From assembly GCA_023515795.1 (NCBI GenBank), contig JALGPX010000030.1, forward strand, positions 6,965-70,964: 64,000 nucleotides of DNA, read 5' to 3'. The position numbers and the translations under genes are program-made. Below are positions 20,717-30,437 of this stretch, in pieces. This DNA is from Amoeboaphelidium occidentale. Its lineage: Eukaryota; Aphelidiomycota; Aphelidea. The notes beneath the pieces were generated by a model that ran no database searches, was not told the origin of the DNA, and saw only the letters and a program-made list of their open reading frames with translations. The first letter of the stretch is position 1; each line of letters opens with the position of its first letter.

Positions 20717-22000
20717 ATGAGCAACAAAGTCGAGGAATCCATAGAATCTTTCTTGGATGAAATGGCGAGAATGACGTGTTCAGACTCACCTTTACTCACA
20801 TCACAGCCAAAGACTTTTAAAAGTTTTGCGGCGAGTCCCGAAAGCAGCTCATCAGGCCTATTCAGAACGTATACAAGCGATGATACAAAAATCAGCGATA
20901 TGACTGCGACAGCTCGTGATATTTCTTGCACAGACCAGTTAGCCCCTAATTTCGAGGAATCGGAGATGAACAGACGGATGGCTGTGCTATCAGAGAAGGC
21001 AGAATTGATGTTGATGGTCGCGGAATTGATGGAGACTGCTGCTTATTGGAAGATTAAAGCTGTTACTCTCGAAAAGGACAAAAAGAAGTCAGTAGAAGCT
21101 CCGCGTGATAATCTGCGCACGTTCAACAAGGCAATCGCAAGCATTCATGGACATCGCGATAGAAGTTCAACTTCCATAATGGGCCCAAAGAAATCGAATA
21201 TTCAAGCTGAGCAGATTAATGACATCTCTAATGAAGATAAACAGAAAAAGAGGAGGAGAAGGGCAACGTTTAGTACCAAAAGGAAAGAACACGAGAACGA
21301 AAACACCGATTTGATTAAGTCAGTTGGATCTCTTCTTAAACAACTCAACGAATATGAAAGAAACCTGTCTAAAGCTCAGGGACAAATGGTTTCAATTAAG
21401 AAAGATCGGGAAGATCAATTAAAGAAGGTTAGTACCATTCTTGAGCACGTTGAGAATTTGGCTGTGAAGCTGAAAAACAAGGCTGATACTCAACAAGTGA
21501 CTGTAACTGATTTACGAACAGAACGGATTCCATTGCTTCGATTCTATTCAGAGATATCTCAAGAAATTAACGGAATCAAACAAGACGCCGTTAAATTGTC
21601 TCAGTTTTGCGAGGAACAAAAGCACGAGCTCAATTCAAACTCACGCACTGAACTTAAGTTAGATGCAATCGCACCAGAAGAGACCGAGACAACTTCCGGT
21701 ATTAATAACATTTCAAAAATGAGTCCATTAACAAGAAATTCTTTACTGTCAGAAATCCGCAAGTTTGGTGGCAAACTTCGAAAGTCTCCAGAAAAATTAG
21801 ACTCAGGGAACTCATCGTTCGATTCTACGTGCTCAAATATTTATCCATCCATCAAGAAAGCTCGGGATATTAGAGAAACACTCAAAGAAGCCCTGGAAAG
21901 GCAGAGAGAATCCATGTTTTTAGACGATCACCGTGACGAGTATTTATCGAGCACAGAGGATGAATTGGACGAATGGAACTCCTCATTGCGCGGCCGGTGA
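20717..22000 (+). CDS. coiled-coil protein of unknown function
   Basis: Not recognised. One exon of 427 residues. The N terminus (about 1-80) is Ser/Thr-rich and probably disordered. A helix at about 85-120 carries AELMLMVAELMETAAY. A strongly basic patch KKRRRRATF sits near 180, followed by a coiled coil from about 195 to 310 rich in Lys/Glu/Leu heptads. The C-terminal third is Ser-rich with SP and TP sites and ends in an acidic then basic tail. The pattern would fit a cytoskeletal or chromosome-associated scaffold, but no family motif supports that. Intergenic distance to the glucosidase is 97 bp. Confidence 0.7.
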   Translation: MSNKVEESIESFLDEMARMTCSDSPLLTSQPKTFKSFAASPESSSSGLFRTYTSDDTKISDMTATARDISCTDQLAPNFEESEMNRRMAVLSEKAELMLMVAELMETAAYWKIKAVTLEKDKKKSVEAPRDNLRTFNKAIASIHGHRDRSSTSIMGPKKSNIQAEQINDISNEDKQKKRRRRATFSTKRKEHENENTDLIKSVGSLLKQLNEYERNLSKAQGQMVSIKKDREDQLKKVSTILEHVENLAVKLKNKADTQQVTVTDLRTERIPLLRFYSEISQEINGIKQDAVKLSQFCEEQKHELNSNSRTELKLDAIAPEETETTSGINNISKMSPLTRNSLLSEIRKFGGKLRKSPEKLDSGNSSFDSTCSNIYPSIKKARDIRETLKEALERQRESMFLDDHRDEYLSSTEDELDEWNSSLRGR

Positions 22001-22097
22001 TGTCTTTTATGAATTGTAATTAAAGAATAGAATGATTTATGTTGGCTCAAACCCCTAAAGTTCCTGCGCGAACTTGTCGAATCGCATTTTCTACGCA

Positions 22098-25032
22098 ATG
22101 AAGTGGCTGCTAACCTTCTCATTGTTCGTTGCTGCATCGCAATGCGTTGCGTTAGGGCAGCTTTCTTCTCTAGAGACCCCATTAAGTGGGAACTGCGCTG
22201 TGGAGAAGAGCGAAAGATCTGACTGCGGTTACATTGGGTACCTTCTAACTAATCGCTTTCTCACCATTTCAGGGTTACCAAGGAACAGTGCGAACAAAAA
22301 GGCTGCTGCTGGTCTCCAATTAACCAGGAAAGAGTTCCTTGGTGCTTTCATCAGAACGTTAACTCTTGTCAAGGTTTCCTTTTCAATGTGCGTGTGCTTA
22401 AATGTTAGGCTATAAGTTGCACGACTTGCAAGAAACTGCCTCAGGACTTAACGCTGTATTGGAACTCAAGACTGACTGTAAAATATATTCACCTGACGTG
22501 AAGCTACTCAAGTTTGAATTGTGGTATGAGACTGACACAAGAATCCATTTCAAGATTAGCGATTTAGCTGGAACTAGTTACGAGATCCCTGAAGAGTTGT
22601 TTGTCCGCCCTAAATCTTCTTCTGGCACCTCCAAAGAAACGGCTACTTATGAGTTTGTTCTTCTTGAAGATCCTGTTGCTTTCAAAGTTATCAGAAAGGC
22701 TGATGGCGAAGTTTTGTTTGATTCTAGTCAGGCTGGCGGTGGTTCATTCATGAGCCCTTTGATTTTTGGCAGGCAGTACTTGGAAATTAGTACCAGAGTC
22801 CCTGTTGATGCAAACATTTACGGACTGGGTGAGGCTGTTCATGCTTTCCGCCGTGATCCTTTCGGCACAAGACAAACAATGTGGTCTCGTGACGCTCCTA
22901 CCCCAAAAGATCAAAATGTTTACGGTGTTCATCCATTCTATTTGGAAATGAGAAAAGGAAAGGCTCATGGTGTTTTCTTGCTGAATAGCAACGGAATGGA
23001 TGTCCTTATCAGACGTGGCAGTGTCACATGGAAAGTATTGGGCGGTGCGTTGGAATTTTATGTGTTTGTTGGTCCAACTCCTGCTGACGTTGTTCATCAG
23101 TACTACGAAGTAATTGGTCACCCTCACATGATTTCTTACTGGTCTCTTGGTTTCCAACATTGTCGCTATGGTTACAACAACGTTTGGGAAGTTAAGGAAG
23201 TTGTTAGAAGATACAGAGAAGCAAACATTCCTTTGGAAACAATGTGGACTGATATCGATTACATGGACAACATGAAGGATTTTACATTGGACCCAAAGAA
23301 TTTTCCATTGAACGAAATGAAGAGTCTTGTGAAAGATTTACAGTCCAGGACGCAAAAGTACATTTTGATTCTAGACCCTGCTATTAAGGTTGAACAAAAC
23401 TATGGGCCTTATGAGGATGGTGTTAAAGAAGGGATTTTCATCAAACAGGCGAACGGGAATGTTTTTACTGGTAAAGTTTGGCCTGGTGTTACAGCTTTCC
23501 CGGATTTCACTAACCCTAAAACTCAAAATTACTGGACCAAGTGGATTTCAATTTTCATGAAGGATCTTCCTGTTGATGGTTGGTGGATCGACATGAACGA
23601 ACCAGCGTCCTTCTGCAATGGTCAGTGTGGCAATTTCGACGCTGAAACAGAAACTGATGAAGGCACTCAAAAGAAATTCACTATTGATCAAAGTGCTGAT
23701 AACGATGAATTCAACCCAAACAGCCCTGGTTATAAAATTAACAATGCTGGTTGGGAGGCTCCGCTGGATACTGCCACTGTATCTGCGGATGCCCTTCATT
23801 ATAACAATACTCTGCACTATAACGTTCATAATTTGTATGGGCATAGTGAGGCGATTATGACAAGAAACAGTATCTTGAAGATCAACCCAGGTAAAAGACC
23901 TTTTGTTTTGTCTCGTTCCACATTTCCGTCTTCTGGTGTTTATGCTGGCCACTGGACAGGTGACAATTGGTCTAATTGGGAACACCTTTACCTCAGTATT
24001 CCAGCTATCTTGAACTTTCAACTGTTTGGTATTCCTTATGTCGGTGCTGATATTTGTGGATTTGTCGGAGATACTACTGAAGAACTCTGTGGTCGTTGGA
24101 TGCAATTGGGCGCATTCTACCCTTTTTCCAGAAATCACAATGGTAAGGGCCACAGGTCTCAAGAGCCTTATCTATGGCCTAGAGTTGCTGAAGCCTCTCG
24201 TAACGCTTTGAAAGTCCGTTACGAAATGCTCCCATACTTTTACACATTGTTTTACCAGTCTCACAATTTTGGTGCCACTGTTTTGAGGCCATTGTTCTTT
24301 GAATTCCCTGATGATACCGATACTTACATGTTGGATAGACAGTTCTTGATCGGTTCATCTGTTTTGATCACACCTTGCTTGACCCAAGGAGCTGTTTCTG
24401 TAAACGGTTATTTCCCTAACGGTGTTTGGTATGACTGGTATACTCATCGTGCTTTGACAGAAAACAATCGTGGAAGCAAAGGTAATTTACAGCGAATTTA
24501 ATAGCTTAATTTTCTTGTAGGCACCTGGATTGATGTATATGCTCCGTATGACCATATCCCTGTACATATTAGAGGAGGTTCTATTATTCCAACTCAAGGC
24601 GCCAAGTTAACCGTTACGGAATCTCGTGAAACTCCATTTAAGTTGCTGGTGGCTTTGGACAACAAGAAGCCAGGAGGCAGTTCTCCTTCTACCGTTGCTT
24701 CCGGTGATTTGTTTTTGGATGATGGTATTAGTTGGCCTATGATGAAGTCTTCTTACATTCATTTTGAGTGCAACAAAGCATCAAAAAGCGAAATGGATAC
24801 TGAATCGAAAGTCTACACTCTTGCTGCTTCTGGTTTCTTTGGTTACAAAGAGAGGAAGGACATTTTAGATGACATCGTTGTTTTGGGTTTGGAAACGAAG
24901 CCATATGTCCTTATTTTAAATAACGCTCATGTTCCAGCCTCAAAGTGGAGCTATGACGGTGTTATCGGTGAACTAACTATCAAACAACTTGGAGTCGATT
25001 TGTCTGAAGAGTTTGAACTTACTTGGGAATAA
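22098..25032 (+). CDS. secreted GH31 alpha-glucosidase with P-type trefoil domain
   Basis: Releases glucose from alpha-glucans, probably outside the cell or in lysosome-like vacuoles. Four exons (22098-22237, 22273-22373, 22409-24481, 24521-25032) give 941 residues. A signal peptide (MKWLLTFSLFVAASQCVALG) precedes a trefoil domain split by intron 1: DCGYIG, then EQCEQKGCCWSP and VPWCF. The GH31 catalytic barrel follows, with nucleophile Asp in WWIDMNEPASF and the acid/base Asp in GHWTGDNWSNW, then ADICGF and the beta domain. The order is that of animal acid alpha-glucosidase and sucrase-isomaltase. The trefoil is unusual for a fungus. All introns are 35-39 nt. Confidence 0.95.
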
Positions 25033-25219
25033 GACTTCAAAATGTAATAAATTTGGTGGAAATGATTGCCTCCTTTCGCAAGAGGACTTGTAGCTTCGTA
25101 AAACTCATCGATCATCCGGGTAAAGAATCGTTCGATTAATTCCGACTACACCGAATTCGGAGGCATCGAGGATAAGACTGAGAAGCATTATTCGAATATC
25201 ATTCTTTCAAATCATTAGA

Positions 25220-26527
25220 ATGCACAAAAGCTGGCTATTACTTCTTGGTTCAACTCTCGGTTTTCCGATGGATGGAAATAATGTCAAGATTGCGCAGATT
25301 TCTCCAGAAGTTCCAACATTCCAGCCAAACACTGCAACCACTTTGGAAACATCCATCCCTGTCACTGTTCCTGTTACAACATCAATTGCTCCTGCTGTGA
25401 TTGTTACCAGTACTACATTACCTCCCACAACTGTCGTCACAACAACTGCTCCAGTTACTACAACAGCAACAATTCCTTCAACTCCAGTGGAAACTACAAC
25501 AGCCCCTCCGACAACTACTGCTTCTACGACTACTCCTTCTACTGCAACAACGCCAATAACTACCGCTCCTACGACAACTCCTCTTGAAACGACAACACTA
25601 ACACCAAGGACTGTTGTTACTCCTACAACAACAAGCGCAACTCCTGTTAGCTCAGCAACAGTAACTTCAGCTACCACAACAGAAACAGCTACAGCAACGT
25701 TGACTGTCACCCCAACCACAACTTCCACAGCTCAGCTAACAACTTCAACAATCGCAACAACTACTGTTACTTCTGCTTTGCCGACAACAACTCCTGTATC
25801 AAACATCACTACGAACCTAACGACAGCTGTTACTCCTACAACAACAGCGATTTTAACAACCACAGCAGTTTCCAACATAACAACTACAGCACCTCCTCCG
25901 ACAACAACTACTCCTTTATCCAACATAACAACAAATGTCACAACCCCAACACCAACTACTACGCCTGTATCAAATATCACAGCAAATATCACTACCACAG
26001 TACCGACAACATTTGCTACTACAACTACCGCCAGCGTCACTCTGAATTTGACTTCAACAATCCCAGTTACTACTGCAACTTCTCCAATTACAACAGCCAC
26101 AACAACGGTTACAACTCTAACAACTACAGAGGTCATAAGTACAACGATTCCTACTGAAACATTTATCCCTGGAATCGGGACTACTACTATTACACAGGAG
26201 ACTGTATTGTCTACAGTTGTTAGAACCGAAGTCACGCCGATCGCAGGAACAACTACCACAACAACCACCACAACGAAATCTGTACCGCGCACATCATTTG
26301 TCGTTACAAGAACAACCACTGCTACTTCTCCTGTTGAAACATTCATCCCTGGAATCGGTACCAGGACCATTTCAGTAGAGACGGCAATTCCAATTCAAGT
26401 TACAAAAGCATTGCCATCAGAGGAAACCACACTAACAATCATCAAGACTAAGATCAAAAAGTTCATTCCGCCAAAGACCAAGTATTACGGAATGAAAGAC
26501 TATTACGACGACTACTCCTACTACTAA
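25220..26527 (+). CDS. secreted mucin-like Thr-rich surface protein
   Basis: One exon, 435 residues. A probable signal peptide (MHKSWLLLLGSTLGF) is followed by about 370 residues dominated by Thr with Ser, Pro, Ala and Val. This is a dense field for O-glycosylation with scattered N-glycosylation sites (NIT, NLT). Two copies of a VETFIPGIGT-like unit occur near the C terminus (bases about 26155-26190 and 26335-26370). The protein ends in a Lys-rich then Tyr/Asp-rich tail (DYYDDYSYY) with no GPI signal or transmembrane helix. It is likely a cell-wall or adhesive coat protein. The repeated codons make the complementary strand open over long stretches, which is a by-product. Confidence 0.8.
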   Translation: MHKSWLLLLGSTLGFPMDGNNVKIAQISPEVPTFQPNTATTLETSIPVTVPVTTSIAPAVIVTSTTLPPTTVVTTTAPVTTTATIPSTPVETTTAPPTTTASTTTPSTATTPITTAPTTTPLETTTLTPRTVVTPTTTSATPVSSATVTSATTTETATATLTVTPTTTSTAQLTTSTIATTTVTSALPTTTPVSNITTNLTTAVTPTTTAILTTTAVSNITTTAPPPTTTTPLSNITTNVTTPTPTTTPVSNITANITTTVPTTFATTTTASVTLNLTSTIPVTTATSPITTATTTVTTLTTTEVISTTIPTETFIPGIGTTTITQETVLSTVVRTEVTPIAGTTTTTTTTTKSVPRTSFVVTRTTTATSPVETFIPGIGTRTISVETAIPIQVTKALPSEETTLTIIKTKIKKFIPPKTKYYGMKDYYDDYSYY

Positions 26528-26580
26528 CAATGCGATTCTCTGGTAATGAATAGAAATTTTTCTTCAAATTGATTGCAAGT

Positions 26581-26913
26581 ATGGTTCTTCGAGGAAGACG
26601 CGCTGTGTGGAAAGGACCATTCTTTAAACCTTTTAAATTGGCCGTTCCTGGACAGACACCACTGAATACCACAACTATCACGACACCAGCATCATCCAAG
26701 TCGAAAGCTAAAATCGTTGATCCAAACCAGATACGAACGCACGTACGAAATTGCACCATTTTGCCAACGTTCATTGGGCAAACATTCCACGTGCATAATG
26801 GAAAAGACTACATTGCAGTTAAAGTTACTGAGGAAATGGTTGGCCATCGATTAGGAGAATTCGCGCCGACAAAGAAACCGGCAATCTATGCTGGTGACCA
26901 AGGAAAGAAATAA
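26581..26913 (+). CDS. RSM19: mitochondrial small-subunit ribosomal protein uS19m
   Basis: Bacterial-type S19 of the mitochondrial ribosome head. One exon, 110 residues from the ATG at 26581. The N terminus [14 protein letters not shown] matches the S19 start, and the C-terminal half has [19 protein letters not shown], then VHNGK and [13 protein letters not shown], all typical. A Thr/Ser-rich insertion of about 20 residues separates the two halves; such loops are common in mitochondrial versions. The stop is 7 bp from the convergent lipoyl synthase stop. Confidence 0.92.
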   Translation: MVLRGRRAVWKGPFFKPFKLAVPGQTPLNTTTITTPASSKSKAKIVDPNQIRTHVRNCTILPTFIGQTFHVHNGKDYIAVKVTEEMVGHRLGEFAPTKKPAIYAGDQGKK

Positions 26914-26920
26914 ACTTCAT

Positions 26921-28207
26921 TTATTGATTATTCTGTCTGCTCCTGAGTACATTCGTTAGGAAATACTCTCCAGCCTTGTATGATGATCTAACTAGCGGTC
27001 CAGATGCAACATACAAGAAACCTAACTTCTTGGAAACGTCTGCCCAATAATCAAATTTCTCCGGCGTCACATATTCAGTGACTTTCATATGCTTCTTTGT
27101 TGGACGCATATATTGGCCGAAAGTAACAACATCGACTCCATGTTCGCGTAAATCAACAAGGGCTTGTTTTACTTCTGCATCTGTCTCACCAACACCCAAC
27201 ATAATACTTGACTTTGTTATAAGTGATGGCTTGCATAGTTTTGCTTGCTTTAAAACAAATAATGACTGAGTGTACGATGCGCGCCTATCTCGCACGAATG
27301 GAGTTAAATCCTTGACTGTTTCAATATTGTGCGCATAGACATCCAACCCGCTGGTAGCAACCGTGCGAATACAATCAACGTCGCCTTGAAAATCCCCTGT
27401 AAGACACTCCACGAGAATACCTGGAGCTTTCTGTTTCAAAAGCTTGACAGTTTCAGCGAAATGAGCTGCGCCACCGTCCTTAAGGTCTACAGTCGTTAAA
27501 ACCTATCATAATAAACACACCGCTTACCATCTCTATCTACGGAAGTAAGAACCACATAATCCAAACCCCATCGTGAAATTGCGTCAGCCGTATTTTCTGG
27601 TTCATTCGGATCCAAAGGTTTGGGTGCCCTGTTGGTCTTTACTGAGCAAAATCTACAGCCTCGAGTGCATTCATCGCCCATCAACATAATGGTGGCTGTA
27701 GCTGTTCCACTTTCTGAACCGCCCCAGCATTCTCCGATATTGGGGCATTTAGCTTCTTCACAAACTCTAAAAGATTAATTAGCAATTTGATATATCATTT
27801 AGTCATACGTGTGTAGTTTTAATTCGCGCAGAGTGTCTTTAAGTTTATGGTAATTATGGCCTACTGGTATCTTCGTCTTTAGCCATTCAGGGAGTTTCTT
27901 GTGTTGCTTCGTCGACCTCTTAGGCGACACTTNNNNNNNNNNNNNNNNNNNNGTCATACGTGTGTAGTTTTAATTCGCGCAGAGTGTCTTTAAGTTTATG
28001 GTAATTCTGGCCTACTGGTATCTTCGTCTTTAGCCATTCAGGGAGTTTCTTGTGTTGCTTCGTCGACCTCTTAGGCGACACTTGTTCCACTTCCTCCTCC
28101 ACGGACCCTTCGATAAAGTCCGAAAAGCTGGGCCCAGTTTTAATTGCGCTTTTGAATTTGTCTACTTTGCTTGTGAACAAACGGAAAGTTCTTATGGATC
28201 GAATCAT
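26921..28207 (-). CDS. LIP5: mitochondrial lipoyl synthase, broken by an assembly gap
   Basis: Radical SAM enzyme that inserts two sulfurs into octanoyl groups on lipoate-dependent enzymes. Three exons are read: exon 1 27960-28207, exon 2 27528-27766, exon 3 26921-27486, giving about 350 residues when the duplicated gap flank (27809-27959) is skipped. An N-terminal mitochondrial presequence (Arg/Phe-rich) leads to the auxiliary cluster motif [12 protein letters not shown], then the radical [11 protein letters not shown], and near the C terminus [12 protein letters not shown] with the conserved Arg-Ser-Ser. Odd: 20 Ns lie between two copies of the exon 1 / intron 1 junction, so this locus is assembled twice. 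It sits 25 bp from the divergent LRR gene. Confidence 0.93.
27802..28083. repeat. assembly gap (20 N) flanked by a duplicated 131-bp segment
   Basis: Bases 27802-27932 and 27953-28083 are the same sequence apart from one mismatch (A at 27856, C at 28007). The 20 Ns at 27933-27952 sit exactly between them. Both copies carry the same part of lipoyl synthase, so only one can be right. It is best read as two contig ends that overlap but were not merged, with the mismatch a heterozygous site or an error. Confidence 0.9.
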
Positions 28208-28232
28208 GTCTGGAAAACGATAGCACTACAGA

Positions 28233-28997
28233 ATGGGGAATCAGCTTTCAGAAGCACAGAGAATAGAGAGGGCCCATAAAACGGGAATTCTATCACTATC
28301 GCAGTGCTCTTTACGCAAACTACCACAGAAGCTGATGAATGAATTATCAGAGAATCCTTCGACATTAGCACCTCTGATCAAATCTCTGGATCTATCAAGG
28401 AACAATTTTACCCAAATACCTGAGGAATTGGGAAGGCTTAGTTCTGTCAAGATCATTATACTTAGTAACAACAAGATCACTCTATTTGAGACATCTCAAG
28501 GTGATGAGTTCTTCAAAAGTTGGCAAAAGCTAGAGGTGTTGGATCTTGGCCATAATCAACTCAAATGCATCCCATCAACTCCAAGCTGGTCGTATCTTAA
28601 GAATCTTAAGAAGCTGATACTCTCATCTAACAAGTTGGCCGCTGTTCCTATTGAAGTCGGCTTGCTCAAGAATCTGATTGAGATTGATTTGAGCCACAAC
28701 GAAATTGAAGAGATACCTCTAACAATTTGCGCTCTTCCGGATCTTGAGCTTCTCGATGTTTCATTTAATAACATAAGTGTGGTTCCTATGGAGATTTCCA
28801 ATTTGGATAAAATGATAATTCTTCGGCTTGGTCACAACCAGATCAGAACTTTACCCTCTGAGATTTTCACAAAGAATGATATCAAGATCATTGATTACGA
28901 AGGAAATATCATACAGCATGATAAAGTTCGAGAAATTCCAGGCTATGAGGATTACGAGAGGCGCAGGAAGGGAAGGATGGATCAGTTGCTAAAGTAG
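28233..28997 (+). CDS. LRRC57-like leucine-rich repeat protein
   Basis: One exon, 254 residues. The start MGNQLSEAQ is a plausible N-myristoylation site (Gly2), suggesting membrane association, as in LRRC57. About eight leucine-rich repeats run from residue 40 to 225, for example SLDLSRNNFTQIPEELGRL and LILSSNKLAAVPIEVGLLKN. The C-terminal cap is charged (YERRRKGRMDQLL). The family lacks an established biochemical role. There is a 25-bp divergent spacer to lipoyl synthase, probably a shared promoter. Confidence 0.85.
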   Translation: MGNQLSEAQRIERAHKTGILSLSQCSLRKLPQKLMNELSENPSTLAPLIKSLDLSRNNFTQIPEELGRLSSVKIIILSNNKITLFETSQGDEFFKSWQKLEVLDLGHNQLKCIPSTPSWSYLKNLKKLILSSNKLAAVPIEVGLLKNLIEIDLSHNEIEEIPLTICALPDLELLDVSFNNISVVPMEISNLDKMIILRLGHNQIRTLPSEIFTKNDIKIIDYEGNIIQHDKVREIPGYEDYERRRKGRMDQLLK

Positions 28998-29065
28998 CAA
29001 TGTGGCATTGATCTATCTATTCATTCATTCATTGATAATGTGCATTAGTGGTGCACGAGATTAAA

Positions 29066-30304
29066 TTAATATTCATCGACTTCCATGTTTAATACGGAGT
29101 CCACAGACTGACCTGAATCTCCCATTTGCTCATCCGGCTTCTCAACAACTTTCAAATCCTTATCATTAACTGCATCTTTATCGTGCATATTAGATACAGA
29201 GCATTCTTCACCAGTGCATTCAATAATATCAATAATTTTGGCTGTGACAGTGAATATGTACTCCGGATTATGGAACTTGGCCAACTTCAAAGTTTCCACA
29301 ACAATTGTCGACACATGTACAAAAACTTTAATATGGTTCACAGGCATGCCGTCAGTAAAAGCTGCTATAGAATTACTCAAGTCCTCGGCAACCTGGAATA
29401 TTTTTCCTTCTGGAGAACGAAAATGACCACGAGAAACATCGTCAATTGTTGAGAGAGCCACGGAAACTTTCTCGGCATTTCCAAGATGGGGATCTGCGCT
29501 AAAATCATTGAGATTAAATGGGGCAGGAACTCCTCCGAACAGGCTTCTCAGCTTGGATTTCTTCATGAAGATCCTAATTCTTCTTTCATCGATAAGGGTC
29601 TTGAGTTTGGAATACACATCAGCAGTTTTCTTTATAATCAGAAGAGGAAGTATAACAGTCTCCACTTGATCCATAAAGTTGATATTTAAAGATGCATGAG
29701 ATAAGGACGTGACAGCGTGTGCGACTGCTGCTTCGTGTGGTAATGTTTTAAAGAACATCAGCGCATATATCAGGTCTTTGACATTCTGCAGCATTGGCTT
29801 CCAATCTTCAATATCGTTCAAACCGTTCTTGAGGAAATATCTTGTGGATAATTTCTCCAAGTGTTTGAAGTTACAACTGCCACGCTTACATTTTACAGCA
29901 AACTCTTTGAATAGCCCCGTCACAGCAATAGAATTTTCTCCCTGAATAGCAGGGCCCAAACTTGTCACATCATAGTCCGTGTAAGCTTGATCCTCTGATT
30001 CTTCTTCTGTAGGAAAATCCTCCAAGGTGTTCCAATTGGAAACGCGACCAGCAAAATACGTATGATCTTGATCGCCGGTGAGTGCGGAATAAGGACTACC
30101 ACCGCGTATATCAATACCTCGCGCTTTACCTTGGTAGGCGGGCCTTTTCGGGATCATTATTGGGCATGATGGAGAAGTTCCACAAGGAGTCTGACTCGAA
30201 GTCCCGGCAAGATTCTGGTTTGAGCCAATTTTTCTCATGGAACTAACACCAGGCCACCAAACAGCACTGGCGAATAGGATAATGTGTAAGAGACATGCGC
30301 TCAT
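29066..30304 (-). CDS. secreted protein of unknown function
   Basis: Not recognised. One exon of 412 residues from the ATG at 30304, which is followed by a clear signal peptide (MSACLLHIILFASAVWW, cleavage perhaps after residue 20-25). The mature protein begins with a Ser/Gly-rich stretch including a CGTSPSCP pair, then an acidic linker. A long helical domain (about 130-390) holds a few cysteines (CKRGSCNFKHLE; CTGEECS near the C terminus). No transmembrane helix is seen after the signal. The tail is acidic. It could be an extracellular or vacuolar protein, and an effector role is only a guess. Confidence 0.75.
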   Translation of the reverse strand: MSACLLHIILFASAVWWPGVSSMRKIGSNQNLAGTSSQTPCGTSPSCPIMIPKRPAYQGKARGIDIRGGSPYSALTGDQDHTYFAGRVSNWNTLEDFPTEEESEDQAYTDYDVTSLGPAIQGENSIAVTGLFKEFAVKCKRGSCNFKHLEKLSTRYFLKNGLNDIEDWKPMLQNVKDLIYALMFFKTLPHEAAVAHAVTSLSHASLNINFMDQVETVILPLLIIKKTADVYSKLKTLIDERRIRIFMKKSKLRSLFGGVPAPFNLNDFSADPHLGNAEKVSVALSTIDDVSRGHFRSPEGKIFQVAEDLSNSIAAFTDGMPVNHIKVFVHVSTIVVETLKLAKFHNPEYIFTVTAKIIDIIECTGEECSVSNMHDKDAVNDKDLKVVEKPDEQMGDSGQSVDSVLNMEVDEY

Positions 30305-30437
30305 ATTGGAATGACAACGTGAAAAGAGTTTGTCGTGATTTTGAATCGATTGCAGATCAGGGGTAGGTTGCAACCTCGTGCGGAGAAGTCAATCGCGAAT
30401 AAGAATAAGCAAACTCTCTAGCTACTCAAACGGAGCT

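Noticed and set aside
25207-26370. Two long minus-strand open frames opposite the Thr-rich gene
   Set aside because: They are Val/Gly-rich shadows of ACA/ACT Thr codons on the plus strand; the plus frame has a signal peptide and a natural start and stop.
27802-28083. Real tandem duplication of lipoyl synthase sequence
   Set aside because: The copies abut Ns exactly and break a conserved single-copy gene; contig-end overlap is simpler.
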